From contig JAIRVP010000038.1 in the NCBI GenBank assembly GCA_031253835.1, positions 1 to 35,323 on the forward strand: a stretch of 35,323 bases of DNA, written 5' to 3'. The notes under the pieces were generated by a model. That model had not been told where the DNA came from. It ran no database searches and saw nothing but the letters and a program-made list of their open reading frames with translations. The position numbers and the translations under genes were made by a program. The DNA comes from Burkholderia sp. Its GTDB lineage: Bacteria > Pseudomonadota > Gammaproteobacteria > Burkholderiales > Burkholderiaceae. Shown here one piece after another: positions 17,242 to 26,726 of the stretch; the stretch's first letter is position 1; the number at the start of each line of letters is the position of its first letter.

Positions 17242-18464
17242 CGAATATGCCCGGACGGGAAAAGGGATCGGGGCCGTGCGGCGCGCGGCTCGGTGCGGGC
17301 TTTCCGGCGTGCCGCCCGCGGAACGAAGGCGAACGACGCGAGGTAGCCGATGAACAGGTACGACGTTTCGCTCTGGTGCATCGGGTTGATCAGCGACCAG
17401 GCGGCGATCGGCGCCAGCATGGCCATCGCGCGCCGGCCCTGGCCAAGGCCGCCGAAGAACACCGCCCACGCGAGCAGTCCGATCGGGCCGGCGACCAGCA
17501 CCAGGTCCAGCGGCGCGCAGAAGACGGCGCTCGTTCCCTCGCCGAGCCCGCGCACGGCGACGGCCGAGTGCGAGAAGTAGTGTTCGACGAAGCCGAAGCC
17601 GTGACCGATCCAGTCGCGGCCGACCAGCTTGATCGACTCCGTGAACGCAAGCCCGCGCTCCTGCTGCAGGCGGACCTGCAGCTGGTCGCCGGTCAGTTCG
17701 CGCGTGAACATGTACAGATAGAACCCGGCCCCGGCGGCCATCGTCAGCACTTTCGCGAAGAAGTAGCCGCGCACCTGGACCAGGATCACGATCGCGCAGG
17801 CGATCAGCACCGTCTTCGATTCGCTCAGCAGCGTCACGACCAGTGCGAGCACCACGAACTTCACGACGTCGGGAATGCGGCGCGGCGACTGCAGGAAACA
17901 CGCGTAGGCGGTCAGGAAGAAGAACGCGGCGAACCAGTTCCGCTCCTTGAACGAACCGTGAATCGCGTTCTGCATGAAATCGACTTTCTCGTACAGCACC
18001 GGGACGTCGAAGTGCTGCAGCGCGTACTGGAGCGCCAGGAACCCCACGATGACGACATAGCCGAACGGCAACGGCCGCTGGCGCGCCCGTGCGCCGTAGT
18101 AGCGGCCGATCAGGTAGAACGCCGGCATCACGAACACGAATTTCACGATCTGCTCGGCCGCCTTGAAGTGCGGATAGCCGGACAGGAACGTCGTCGACAG
18201 CGCAGCGCCGACGAACAGCACGAAGGTCCAGATTTCCCACGCGCCGACGGGAACCCGGCGCCGCACCAGCAGCACCGGCAGCACGAGCACCGCGAACAGC
18301 TGGCCGAGCTGCGCGCCGCCGATCTTCAGGAACTGGATCGAGTTCAGCAGCAGCAGCACGAGCAGCACGGCGTCCGCGAGATCGAAGCGCGCATGCGGCC
18401 CGAGCACCGCCGCACCGGACGACGACGCGCGCTGCCGCGGCACCTGCCGGACGAGGCCGTTCAT
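17238..18464 (-). CDS. O-antigen ligase/polymerase-like EPS polymerase (Wzy-type)
   Basis: 408 residues, dominated by hydrophobic segments: about ten membrane helices, from AVLLVLLLLNSIQF near 32 to SYLFIGYLASFAFV near 375. A large loop between helices in the second half (RELTGDQLQVRLQQERGLAFTE to HSAVAVRGLGEG) matches the periplasmic loop of Wzy/WaaL proteins. In the pathway this inner-membrane protein joins flipped repeat units into long chains. Sequence conservation in this class is low, so the call rests on topology and on its place between the flippase and the glycosyltransferases. Its start overlaps the flippase stop by ATGA and its end overlaps the next gene the same way. Confidence 0.8.
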   Translation of the reverse strand: MNGLVRQVPRQRASSSGAAVLGPHARFDLADAVLLVLLLLNSIQFLKIGGAQLGQLFAVLVLPVLLVRRRVPVGAWEIWTFVLFVGAALSTTFLSGYPHFKAAEQIVKFVFVMPAFYLIGRYYGARARQRPLPFGYVVIVGFLALQYALQHFDVPVLYEKVDFMQNAIHGSFKERNWFAAFFFLTAYACFLQSPRRIPDVVKFVVLALVVTLLSESKTVLIACAIVILVQVRGYFFAKVLTMAAGAGFYLYMFTRELTGDQLQVRLQQERGLAFTESIKLVGRDWIGHGFGFVEHYFSHSAVAVRGLGEGTSAVFCAPLDLVLVAGPIGLLAWAVFFGGLGQGRRAMAMLAPIAAWSLINPMHQSETSYLFIGYLASFAFVPRAARRKARTEPRAARPRSLFPSGHIR

Positions 18465-19990
18465 GCCGCTTTCCTCGCATCGCGCAACGCGACCAGCATC
18501 GACACGGTGTGCCGGGCGGCCTCACGACGCAGCGTCCACGTCGCACCGGCATACGCGGCGACGAAGCAGACGATCAGCACCGCCAACCGGACCATGACGG
18601 GCACGCCGCCGAGATGCGCGCCGAGCTGCGAGACGAGCAGCGCGCAGCCGAGCGCGATCAGGTAGGGCGGCACGAGCCGGCCCAGCAGGCGGCCCGGATC
18701 GACCGACAGCTCGACGACGATGGCGCCGAAGCTGAGCGGCGTGATGAACAGCACCGCACCGACGTACAGCCACGCGAGCCCGGCGACGTCGTGCGACGGC
18801 AGGCACAGCATCGCGCCCAGCACCAGCACGAGCTTGACGACCGTCAGCCACATCGTGACGTTGGGCCGGCCGCGCGCCGACAGGAACGCGCCGTTGACGA
18901 ACTGGACCGTCTGGACCGCGCCGAGCGCCATCAGCGGCGTCATGATCGCGGCGCTGTCGGCCCAGCGCGCGCCGAACAGCACGACCGTGATGTCGCGGCT
19001 CAACACGGCCATCAGCACGAACAGCGGCGCCGCGGCCATCGCGGCCAGCCCCGTGACGTCGAGGTAGGTGGCCGCCATTTTCCCGGCGTCGTGCGCGACG
19101 CGCGACAGCACCGCGAGTGCGACGTCGGTCGCGGCGCGGCACAGCAGTTCCAGCGCGGTCTGGTAGAGCCGCGCGCCGATCGCGTAGATGCCCAGCCCGG
19201 CCGCGCCGTACAGCGCGACGACGATCAGGTCGACGGTGCGTGTCGCCCACCAGTCGATCAGCCGCGATGCGACGACGTGGCCGCCGAAGCGCGCGATGGG
19301 CAGGAAGGTCGACGCGTTGCGCCGGCCGCGCGGGCGCCAGACCGGTTTGCGCCAGAGCCAGAGCGCGGACATCGTCATGAAGGTCGCCGCCTGCGCGATC
19401 AGGCTCCACGCACCGGCGCCGGCCACCGCCAGCGCGACCGCCACGGCGCCGGCGACGCTCACCGCCACGAGCTGGCGCATCGCCAGCGTGCGGAAATCCA
19501 GCCGCCGCTTGTACAGCCCCTCCTGGAACGAACTCGCGGAGCCGATCGGGACGAACACGCAGGCCACCCGCAGATACGGCGCGAGACCCGGTACGCCCAG
19601 CCAGGTCTCGACGTGCCCGGCCAGCGCGAACAGCACCGCCGCGAGCACGACGGCCATCGCGATCGAAAACGCGAACGGCCATTCGAGATCGTCGTCATCG
19701 AGCGTCGCGCGCTGCACCACCGCGTCGCCCAGGCCGCCCTCGGCGATCATCAGGACCAGCGACAGCGACAGCGTGACGGCCGCCGCGAGCCCGACATCGG
19801 CCGGGCCGAGCCAGCGCGCGACCAGCAGGTAGGTGACGAGCGTGACCAGCTTGCCGCCCCATGCCTGCACCAGCGCCCACGCGAGGCTGCGCACGGTGCG
19901 CGCACCGAGCCGCTCGGCGCCGGACGGCGCGGGGTCGTTCGCGGCGCGCAGCGCGAGGTCGCGCAGCGCGGGCTCAGTGCTCGGTTTCAT
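18461..19990 (-). CDS. Polysaccharide flippase (Wzx/MOP superfamily)
   Basis: 509 residues with about twelve to fourteen predicted membrane helices. The start region (GARTVRSLAWALVQAWGGKL, then ARWLGPADVGLAAAVTL) is characteristic of Wzx/RfbX-type exporters of the MOP superfamily. The protein should move undecaprenyl-diphosphate-linked repeat units across the inner membrane to the polymerase. The ATG at 19990 lies inside the end of the tyrosine kinase gene with a 17-bp overlap, and the stop overlaps the polymerase start by ATGA. Confidence 0.88.
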   Translation of the reverse strand: MKPSTEPALRDLALRAANDPAPSGAERLGARTVRSLAWALVQAWGGKLVTLVTYLLVARWLGPADVGLAAAVTLSLSLVLMIAEGGLGDAVVQRATLDDDDLEWPFAFSIAMAVVLAAVLFALAGHVETWLGVPGLAPYLRVACVFVPIGSASSFQEGLYKRRLDFRTLAMRQLVAVSVAGAVAVALAVAGAGAWSLIAQAATFMTMSALWLWRKPVWRPRGRRNASTFLPIARFGGHVVASRLIDWWATRTVDLIVVALYGAAGLGIYAIGARLYQTALELLCRAATDVALAVLSRVAHDAGKMAATYLDVTGLAAMAAAPLFVLMAVLSRDITVVLFGARWADSAAIMTPLMALGAVQTVQFVNGAFLSARGRPNVTMWLTVVKLVLVLGAMLCLPSHDVAGLAWLYVGAVLFITPLSFGAIVVELSVDPGRLLGRLVPPYLIALGCALLVSQLGAHLGGVPVMVRLAVLIVCFVAAYAGATWTLRREAARHTVSMLVALRDARKAA

Positions 19991-22241
19991 ACGCGTATTT
20001 CCCTTCGCCGTACGCGCCGTAGACGGCCTGGCGCCGCGGCACGTCGTTCAGCACGACGCCGCTGATCGCGATGCCCGCGTTGCGCAGGCGACGCTCGGCC
20101 TCGCGGATCTCCGGCATCGAGCTGCGGCCATGCCGGACGCACAGCAGCGTCGTCGCGCCGTGGCGGCCGATGGTCGCCGCGTCGTGCAGCGCGAGGATCG
20201 GCGCCGTATCGACGATGACGATGTCGTAGAGCCGCGCCGCCGTGTCGAGCAGCACCTTGAAGCGGCCGTCGTTGAACAGCTCCGACGTGCGCGCAACCGC
20301 CCCGCGCGCCAGCACGTCGACGCCGGCGATCGCCGAGCGCTGGACGCCGCGCTCGAGCGCACCGCTCGCAATCGCGTCGGGCAGGCCCGGCGCCGGCTGC
20401 AGCCCGAAGTGACGGTGCGCCTGGCCGCGGCGGATATCCGCGTCGATCAGCAGCACGCGCTTGCCGCCCGATGCAAACAGCGACGCCAGGTTCGCGCAGA
20501 GGAACGACTTGCCGGCATTGGGCTGCGGGCTCGTGACCATGATCACGTGGTGTCCCGACTCGGACATCGTGAACTGCAGCGTCGTGCGCAGGCTGCGGAT
20601 CGCGTCGACGGTCACGTCCTCGGGAATTTCCGACGCGAGCACATGCGCGCCCTGCATTGTCCGTTGCTGGCTGCGCACGAGGCGCCGCTGCTCGCGGCTG
20701 TGCGGGACCACCGCATAGACCGGCACGCCCAGCGCCTGCTCGAGGTGCTCGGAATGCTCGACGCGCCCCCACACGGCCCGCTGCGCGAACGGGGCGGCCA
20801 CGCCGATGGCGATCCCGAGGCACAGCGACAGCGCAACCAGCAGCAGGCGCTTGGGCTTGACCGGCTTCACCGGCAAAACCGGCTCGTCGACTGCCCGCAC
20901 GTTGCCGATCTCGCTTTGCTTGGCGATCTTCAGCTGCTGTGCGGTATTCAACAGGTTCGTGTACAGCTCGGTGTTGACGCGCACGTCGCGCAGCACCGCG
21001 AGACCTTCCCGCTCCGTGCTCGGCAACCTTGCTTCGAGCGCCTTCAGCTCCTGCGCCTTGCCCGCCAGTTCCGCCAGGTTGGCGTCGAGCGCCTGCACGG
21101 CCGGATGGCCGTCGGCGAAGCGCGCGATCAGGTCGACGCGCTTCTGCTTGAGTTCGAGCGTGCGCGTCTCGATGTCCACTTCCTGGCCGAGCAGCAGCTT
21201 GCCCTGTTCGTCGAGATCGACCGTGCGCGTACGCGAGCGAAACTCCGCGTACCGCTCCTCGGCATCCTTCAGCGTCTTCTCGACCGTCGGCATGCTGGCT
21301 TCGAGCGATTTCAGCGTGGCGGCAGCCTCCTCGCTCCGGTAATCCCGGTTCTGCGCGACGTAGCCGTCGACCACGGCCGTCAGGATCTCCCTGATGCGCG
21401 CCTTGTCGTCGCCCTCGAGCGTGACGGACAGGATGCCGGATTGCTTGGCCTTTTCCTCGACGGTCAGATCGTCCTGCAACTGGGACACCGCCTCGAGCTG
21501 CGGGATGCGCTTGAGTCGCAGCACCGTGCCCGGGCGCGCATCGAGATCGGCGACCAGCAGCGTCAGCGGCTGCCCCTTGAACGCCCCGTGCGCCGGCACG
21601 CCGACCGCGCCGTTCAGCACGACGTCGTCGTCCTCGTCCCGGAGCACGTAGCGGCCGCCGCCTTCGGCGGTCACGGTGAACCAGAGCCCGTCCAGCACGT
21701 CGATGCCGTCGTGGCTCTTCCTGCCGGCCGTCTCGAACGTGACGACGTTGAACCGCTCGCCGCCCCATGCAAACCGCGACAGCCCCCACAGCGGCGGCGC
21801 GACGCCGTCGTCCCGGTAGCGGCGCGCGATCCAGTGGCCGATCAACGGGAAATAGCGCGGTTCGGCGATGATGTTGAGATGCTGCTTCGACACGACCTGG
21901 TCGATCACCATGCGCGCGCGCACGAGTTCGAGCTCGGCGGCGGTCGTGCTGCCGTTGTCGAGCAGCGCCGCGATGTCGTGCAGCGGCGAATTGCCGGCCG
22001 CAGTCGATTCGTTGACCTGGATCGTCGCGTCGACGCGATAGACCGGCGTCGCGAATACGACATACAGCAGCCCCAGCAGGAACACGCCGGCCGCGATGCC
22101 GAGCACCAGGCGCCACCGCGCCAGCACGATGTCGACGTAGGACGAAAGGGGCGCCTCGTCATACAACGCCGCGTCGTACAACCGTGCTTCGGAAAGGTCT
22201 GTCATGGCAAATCCAGTGTCGATCGGGTTCCGGCGGGTCAT
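19974..22241 (-). CDS. Wzc-like polysaccharide co-polymerase and tyrosine autokinase
   Basis: 755 residues from the ATG at 22241, chosen because it overlaps the export gene stop as ATGA like other pairs in the operon; an ATG at 22205 (743 residues) is an alternative. A Wzz-type chain-length domain has its first membrane helix near residues 45-70. A coiled-coil-rich periplasmic part (about 290-410) and a second helix near 460 ([20 protein letters not shown]) follow. The cytoplasmic BY-kinase domain has Walker A QPNAGKSF near 573, Walker A' [11 protein letters not shown] near 595, Walker [10 protein letters not shown] near 678 and a tyrosine tail ([16 protein letters not shown]). Tail phosphorylation and removal by the operon's phosphatase should control chain length and export. 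Confidence 0.93.
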   Translation of the reverse strand: MTRRNPIDTGFAMTDLSEARLYDAALYDEAPLSSYVDIVLARWRLVLGIAAGVFLLGLLYVVFATPVYRVDATIQVNESTAAGNSPLHDIAALLDNGSTTAAELELVRARMVIDQVVSKQHLNIIAEPRYFPLIGHWIARRYRDDGVAPPLWGLSRFAWGGERFNVVTFETAGRKSHDGIDVLDGLWFTVTAEGGGRYVLRDEDDDVVLNGAVGVPAHGAFKGQPLTLLVADLDARPGTVLRLKRIPQLEAVSQLQDDLTVEEKAKQSGILSVTLEGDDKARIREILTAVVDGYVAQNRDYRSEEAAATLKSLEASMPTVEKTLKDAEERYAEFRSRTRTVDLDEQGKLLLGQEVDIETRTLELKQKRVDLIARFADGHPAVQALDANLAELAGKAQELKALEARLPSTEREGLAVLRDVRVNTELYTNLLNTAQQLKIAKQSEIGNVRAVDEPVLPVKPVKPKRLLLVALSLCLGIAIGVAAPFAQRAVWGRVEHSEHLEQALGVPVYAVVPHSREQRRLVRSQQRTMQGAHVLASEIPEDVTVDAIRSLRTTLQFTMSESGHHVIMVTSPQPNAGKSFLCANLASLFASGGKRVLLIDADIRRGQAHRHFGLQPAPGLPDAIASGALERGVQRSAIAGVDVLARGAVARTSELFNDGRFKVLLDTAARLYDIVIVDTAPILALHDAATIGRHGATTLLCVRHGRSSMPEIREAERRLRNAGIAISGVVLNDVPRRQAVYGAYGEGKYAYETEH

Positions 22242-23398
22242 TTCGCGACCAGCGCGCCGGCCATGCCGGCATTGATGGCGGGCAGCAGCAGCGACAGCAC
22301 GCGGCTGAGTCGGACGAGGCCGTTGCCGTCGACGTAGACGACGTCCTTCGGCGCGAGCCTGAAGTCGTTCGCGAGCACCATCGCGACCGGCGACTTGGCA
22401 TCGAGATGGAACACGTCGGGCGTGCTCGAGCCGCGGCCGCGGATCACGTAGACCTGCGCGGTGTCCGCGGTGCCGCTGTTGAAGCTGCCGGCCTGCTGCA
22501 ACGCATCGCCGAGCGTCAGCGAGCCGTCGCGAAGCGGCAGCGCGAGCGTCGGCTTCGTGACCTCGCCCATCACGAATGCACCGCTGTCTTCACGCGACTG
22601 CACGCGCAGCACGTCGCGGTTGCGCAACAGGATGCGGGCCGGGTCGATCCGTCGTGCGACGAGCTGTGACAGGTTCAGCACGTAATGCTCGTCGCCGCGC
22701 ATCAGCTCGATGCGGCTTCGGTCGGCCGTCGGTTGCAGCCCGCCCGCGCGATCGAGCGCCTCGACCAGCGTCATCGGCACGTCGTTGATCGGCTGGCCGC
22801 CCGGATTGCGCACCTCGCCCTCGACGTAGACCTGCTGGCTGCGGTACGACGTCACGCGCACGGTGACCTGCGGGTCGCGGAAAGTCTTCGTCAGCGCGAC
22901 GCGGAACGCATCGCGGACCTCGGTCGTCGTCCGGCCCGCGACCGCGAGCGTGCCGACATACGGAAACTGCACGCTGCCGGTTTCATCGACGACGAAGCCG
23001 CTGACGGGGTCGCTCGGTCGCTGCGTCGACGACGACGGGCTCGTCGGCGCCGCCGCGGACAGCTCGGGGTGGTCCCACACCGTGATCTGCAGCACGTCGC
23101 CGGCGCCGATCCGATAGCCGCCCTTCGCGCGCTCGCGCAGCAGCGTGTCGACGTTCGCGGCCGCCTCGCTGTCGTCGCGCATCGATTTCAGCAGGTTGAC
23201 GTCGATCTCCCGGATCGGCACATCGAGCGACTGCGCCGGCTCGCCGTTGCGCGCGCTGGCCACCGGCAACTCCTGCGAGCCGGTCATCCGCATGCCGGGC
23301 GCGACGGCGCATGCCGTCAGGAACAGGGACAGCACGAGCGGCGCCAACGCACGGCCCCGTCTGCTTCCCGTCGATATCACGTCAAAAGATTTGCCCAT
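22238..23398 (-). CDS. Wza-like outer-membrane polysaccharide export lipoprotein
   Basis: 386 residues from the ATG at 23398, preceded by GAGG at 5 nt; an in-frame ATG at 23428 and the longer frame to 23806 lack this. The signal peptide ends in the lipobox LTAC with C30 as the lipidated residue. The Poly_export domain follows ([20 protein letters not shown]), then SLBB-type domains ([20 protein letters not shown] and [19 protein letters not shown]). It should form the channel that carries the polymer through the outer membrane, working with the tyrosine kinase encoded next. A serine-rich loop (TSPSSSTQ) within the first domain is unremarkable. Confidence 0.93.
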   Translation of the reverse strand: MGKSFDVISTGSRRGRALAPLVLSLFLTACAVAPGMRMTGSQELPVASARNGEPAQSLDVPIREIDVNLLKSMRDDSEAAANVDTLLRERAKGGYRIGAGDVLQITVWDHPELSAAAPTSPSSSTQRPSDPVSGFVVDETGSVQFPYVGTLAVAGRTTTEVRDAFRVALTKTFRDPQVTVRVTSYRSQQVYVEGEVRNPGGQPINDVPMTLVEALDRAGGLQPTADRSRIELMRGDEHYVLNLSQLVARRIDPARILLRNRDVLRVQSREDSGAFVMGEVTKPTLALPLRDGSLTLGDALQQAGSFNSGTADTAQVYVIRGRGSSTPDVFHLDAKSPVAMVLANDFRLAPKDVVYVDGNGLVRLSRVLSLLLPAINAGMAGALVAK

Positions 23399-23517
23399 TG
23401 CTGCCTCGTATGTCGCGCTGTCGTTCATTCCGTCCGTGGCGCGTGGCTCACGGTTGTTCTCGTTGCGTCGCGTGATGGCGCGAGTCGCCTCGCCCCCATC
23501 CCGTGCTGTCCGGCCGG

Positions 23518-23922
23518 TCACCATGGCGCGCGGGACCACGGCGGCGCGATGCCCGGCCAGTCGTCTGCCGTGCTGTCGGTCCCGCCGTGCGGCCGAACCG
23601 GGACGCGTGGCGCCCCGTGCGCGCGATGCACGGTCGGCATGCCCAGTGCGTCGATCGACAACGCACGCATCTGCCGCTCGATCGGCAGCGGCGCATAGCT
23701 GCCGACCGACGGCACGGCGACACCGGATGCGACCGCCGGCTTCGCGATCGAACCGCGCCAGGGATTCGACGTCTGCGATGCGGGATCCGCGAGGCCCGTG
23801 ATCCACCGCGGCGGGTTCGGCGCAGCGTTCGGCGCGGGACGCGCCGCCGGCGCGCTACCGTGCGCGGCCGACGCACACGCGAGGCCGACGAGCAGCGCGA
23901 AGTGACGGGCGTGGTGTTGCAT
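23518..23922 (-). CDS. Small secreted protein of unknown function in the EPS operon
   Basis: 134 residues. The ATG overlaps the stop of the phosphatase gene by one base, a spacing that suggests coupled translation. A short N-terminal hydrophobic segment ([16 protein letters not shown]) looks like a signal peptide cleaved near residue 22-25. The mature part is rich in Pro, Ala and Gly, has no further hydrophobic stretch and no motif I recognise ([34 protein letters not shown]). It is therefore probably periplasmic or surface-exposed. It stands immediately before the Wza-like gene with about 120 bp between them. A role in assembly or export is a guess from position only. Confidence 0.65.
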   Translation of the reverse strand: MQHHARHFALLVGLACASAAHGSAPAARPAPNAAPNPPRWITGLADPASQTSNPWRGSIAKPAVASGVAVPSVGSYAPLPIERQMRALSIDALGMPTVHRAHGAPRVPVRPHGGTDSTADDWPGIAPPWSRAPW

Positions 23923-24374
23923 CAGCAGCCGCCCCGTCCGATGGCCGCGGGAATCCGCGCGATCCAGTGCGCGACCGCGCGCTCGATGTGACGTGCCACC
24001 GCGTCGAAAACGTCCGCCGACTTGCCGACGGGATCCGCGATATCGCGCTTCGTCGCATGGTCGAGCTGGAAAACGCGCCCCCGCGCGAACGGATAGCGGC
24101 GCTCGATCTCGCGGCATTGCACGACCGTCATCGCGAGAATCAGCTGCGATGCGCGTACGTGGCCGAGATGCACCGGCTGCGCGATATGGGACGTGATGTC
24201 GAAGCCGCGTTCGTGCATGACATCGATCGCGGCCTGTGCGGCCGGCCGCCCGGCCAGTGCGATCAGCCCGGCGCAACGCACCTGCACGGACGGCAGCGCG
24301 CGCGCCAGCATCGCGCTCGCCATCGGGCTGCGGCATGCATTGCCGTCGCAGACGACCAGAATGCGTTCGATCAT
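23922..24374 (-). CDS. Low-molecular-weight protein tyrosine phosphatase (Wzb-like)
   Basis: 150 residues. The phosphate-binding loop is VCDGNACRSP at the N-terminus, giving the C-x5-R signature with nucleophile C9 and R15. The general acid is D114 in the DPVGKS block. The enzyme should dephosphorylate the C-terminal tyrosines of the Wzc-like kinase in the same operon; that kinase-phosphatase cycle is required for EPS polymerisation in related systems. It lies 8 bp after the glycosylphosphotransferase and overlaps the small secreted protein gene by one base. Confidence 0.92.
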   Translation of the reverse strand: MIERILVVCDGNACRSPMASAMLARALPSVQVRCAGLIALAGRPAAQAAIDVMHERGFDITSHIAQPVHLGHVRASQLILAMTVVQCREIERRYPFARGRVFQLDHATKRDIADPVGKSADVFDAVARHIERAVAHWIARIPAAIGRGGC

Positions 24375-24382
24375 GGCCGGGT

Positions 24383-25753
24383 TCAGTAGGCGTTCGGATG
24401 AACGAAGCCCTTCAGCACCGTGGCGGCGACAATCTTCATGTCGAGCCCGAAGGACCAGTTGCGCAGGTAATAGAGGTCGTGCTGCACGCGACCGACCATC
24501 TTGTCGAGGTGATCCGTTTCGCCGCGATAGCCGTTGACCTGCGCCCATCCGGTGATGCCGGGCTTGATCCGGTAACGATGGATGTAGCCCTCGACGAGCG
24601 GCCGGTACAGATCGTCGTGCTCGATCGCATGCGGTCTCGGCCCGACGACCGACATGTCGCCGCGCAGCACGTTGAAGAACTGCGGCAGCTCGTCGAGGCT
24701 CGTGCGGCGCAGGAACGCGCCGATGCGCGTGATGCGCGCGTCGCCGCGCGTGGCCTGGCGCACGATGCCCGCCTGTTCGGCATGCACGCGCATCGTGCGG
24801 AACTTGTAGATCCGGAACACCCGGCCATCGGCGCCTTTCCGGGTCTGCGTGAACAGCACCGGGCCCGGCGACGACAGCTTGACCGCCAGCGCGATCACGC
24901 CGAGCAGCGGCGCCAGCGCGACGAGCGCCGCGGCCGCGAACACGCGGTCGAACAGCGCCTTCTGCATCAATGCGCGATGCGACATCGGCGACGCCACCAG
25001 GTTGATCGCCGGCATGCCGACGAGATCCATCATCGTGCCGCCGAGCAACGCGATGCTGCACATGTCCGGCATGAAGCGGATGTTGATCAGATCGTCGCCG
25101 AACGTCTTCAGTACGCGCCGGATCGTCCGCTCCTCGGAGATCGGCAACGCGAGCCAGATTTCCGTCGCGGCTTCGGCACGCACGGCCGCGGCGAATTCGG
25201 CGAAATCCGCGATCGCCGGGATGATGGCGTCGGACCGTCCCGCCGGATCGTGGAGCACCACGGGGCGGAACCCGCTTGCAGGGGACAGCGCGAGCGTTTC
25301 GATCACCCGCACCGCATGCGCGCCGTTGCCGACGATCGCCACCTTGCGAAGATTCAGGCCGGCGTGCCGGACGCGCGCGAGCATCGTGTAGGCGGCCAGG
25401 CGGATCGCGATGAATCCGCATCCCGCGATCGCCGTCCAGTAGACGAACCACAGCCGCGACACGTGATCGACGCGATGCATCGCGAACAGCAGCACGAGAT
25501 TGCACGCCTGCACGGCGACCCATGCGGCACTGATGCGGCTGATCATCGCGATCCACGACCGCCCGCGCCATGACTGGTACACCTGGAATGCCGCGAAGAC
25601 GGCAAGCGTCAGCATCGCGACGAACGGGACGACCATCGCGTCGGGCCGGCCGAGCGTATCGTCGTCGAACCGCACATGCGACGCGGCGGCCGCCGCCAGC
25701 ACCACGACGAGGGCATCGAGCACGCGTGCAACAATCGACTGAACTCCGAACAT
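24383..25753 (-). CDS. Undecaprenyl-phosphate glycosylphosphotransferase, first enzyme of EPS synthesis
   Basis: 456 residues from the ATG at 25753, with GGAG upstream; an upstream TTG at 25798 was rejected. Four or five N-terminal membrane helices (VLDALVVVLAAAAASHV onwards) precede a Rossmann-like segment (KVAIVGNGAHAVRVIETLAL, about 155-175). The conserved sugar-transferase domain follows, about 255-456, with KLSSPGPVLFTQTRKG, FRIYKFRTM, RTSLDELPQFFNVLRGDMS and GPRPHAIEHD, then KPGITGWAQVNGYRGETD. It transfers a sugar phosphate, in this subfamily often glucose-1-phosphate, to undecaprenyl phosphate at the inner membrane, priming the repeat unit. It is the first intact gene of the operon. 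Confidence 0.93.
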   Translation of the reverse strand: MFGVQSIVARVLDALVVVLAAAAASHVRFDDDTLGRPDAMVVPFVAMLTLAVFAAFQVYQSWRGRSWIAMISRISAAWVAVQACNLVLLFAMHRVDHVSRLWFVYWTAIAGCGFIAIRLAAYTMLARVRHAGLNLRKVAIVGNGAHAVRVIETLALSPASGFRPVVLHDPAGRSDAIIPAIADFAEFAAAVRAEAATEIWLALPISEERTIRRVLKTFGDDLINIRFMPDMCSIALLGGTMMDLVGMPAINLVASPMSHRALMQKALFDRVFAAAALVALAPLLGVIALAVKLSSPGPVLFTQTRKGADGRVFRIYKFRTMRVHAEQAGIVRQATRGDARITRIGAFLRRTSLDELPQFFNVLRGDMSVVGPRPHAIEHDDLYRPLVEGYIHRYRIKPGITGWAQVNGYRGETDHLDKMVGRVQHDLYYLRNWSFGLDMKIVAATVLKGFVHPNAY

Positions 25754-25794
25754 GACTCTTCTCCAGGCGGCGCACGACGGCGCCGCATTAGCCG

Positions 25795-26022
25795 TCAAAC
25801 GCGCCCGTATGCGTCGTCGAAACGCACGATGTCGTCTTCGCCGAGATCGCTGCCGGTCTGCACTTCGATGATTTCGAGCGGCAACCGCCCCGGGTTTTCA
25901 AGCCGGGTTCCCGCCCCGCCTGCCAGGACCACCGGCACCACCGCGCCTGCGGCGACATGACGTCGATCCTGCACGCCCGGATCGGCGTGGCACGCATTGC
26001 CGACGAACTCGATTGCGCTCAT
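25795..26022 (-). pseudogene. Internally deleted remnant of mannose-1-phosphate guanylyltransferase/mannose-6-phosphate isomerase
   Basis: A 75-codon frame with GAGGAG 8 nt before its ATG. Residues 27-41 ([14 protein letters not shown]) are the nucleotidyltransferase signature that opens ManC/AlgA/BceA-type enzymes. Residues from 42 on ([31 protein letters not shown]) are the cupin end of the same enzymes, normally about 400 residues later. The two ends are joined in frame at TRL, where the full protein has similar residues at both sites. I read this as one internal deletion of a full-length gene. The tyrosine usual in the GSYLGEDD block is Asp. It cannot catalyse GDP-mannose synthesis, but with an intact start it may still be translated as a short peptide. 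Confidence 0.75.
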
Positions 26023-26560
26023 TTCATGGACTCCTCAACATCCTGTTTTTCAGCACGCGACGCCCCCATCGCACCACCCGGCCGGCCGGGCTTCGCACCC
26101 GTTGCCGCACCTGCGGACCTGTCCGCGCTGACGCCGGACATGCTCCGCCCTCGGTATCCCGATGCATCGACAACATTCATCCCGGACGCCAATCGTCCAT
26201 CGATGAATCAGTCATTAACTTCGTATTCCTATCTGAAATCGAACGCGTCGTTATCGGACAAACGGTTCGATTACCGCCAGGAATCCAGACGATGAACGGA
26301 CTGCGAGTGGCTTAGGCGCACGCCTCCGCACCGATGCGCTGTCGCCGCGATGGCGTGTCGGCACGGTTCGGCATGGCAATGGAAATGGAAATGCCGCGTC
26401 CGAGCCAGCCCGAATGGATTGGCTCATGAACGCGATTGATCAAGTCAAGGCCCGGAATCGACCGCTTCGCCCCCGCGTCGCGTCCGGATATCGGAATGTG
26501 GATGTGATTCATGATTGGTCTGGCGTTATGGTATTAACTACTTCGGCACGTGCCATTTAA

Positions 26561-26576
26561 TGCACGATCCGTGCCA
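26561..26576 (-). promoter_or_regulatory. Candidate sigma-54 (RpoN) promoter for the EPS operon
   Basis: The minus strand reads TGGCACGGATCGTGCA. The consensus is TGGCACR, four bases, TTGCW; only one position (G for T in TTGCA) differs, and the GG and GC pairs are separated by the required ten bases. Transcription would start near 26550 and run toward the EPS genes. A second TGGCACG at 26548-26554 lacks the GC element. Confidence 0.65.
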
Positions 26577-26676
26577 TCGAGTCCCATTCTTTTGCTGCAA
26601 CGCAGAAAAACCTCGATAAACCAATGACCTATGTGCTCGATCGCAAAGGTATGAACAAATCGCAATAATCGAGTGT

Positions 26677-26726
26677 AACGTTTGCGCAATTGAAACGTTC
26701 GCATCCGTTACGTAACGGCATGCCGT
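26677..26726. promoter_or_regulatory. Inverted repeats placed like enhancer-binding-protein sites
   Basis: AACGTTT (26677-26683) and AAACGTT (26693-26699) form a 7-bp inverted repeat with a 9-bp gap. Next to it are the perfect palindrome CCGTTACGTAACGG (26705-26718) and the overlapping ACGGCATGCCGT (26715-26726). They lie about 125-175 bp upstream of the predicted sigma-54 start, the usual range for bacterial enhancer-binding proteins. The factor is unknown. Confidence 0.55.

Noticed and set aside
10901..17346. Long forward open frames across the glycosyltransferase and DUF4838 genes (for example 12178-14496 and 15226-17346)
   Set aside because: They are antisense shadows caused by high GC; their translations are Arg/His/Ala-rich without motifs, whereas the minus frames carry recognisable domains.
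26312..26512. 66-codon minus frame just downstream of the sigma-54 match
   Set aside because: No Shine-Dalgarno sequence and no recognisable content; its position could make it a leader peptide, but the support is too weak.
26547..26554. Second TGGCACG as an additional sigma-54 promoter
   Set aside because: The bases ten positions downstream are not GC, which is essential for the -12 element.
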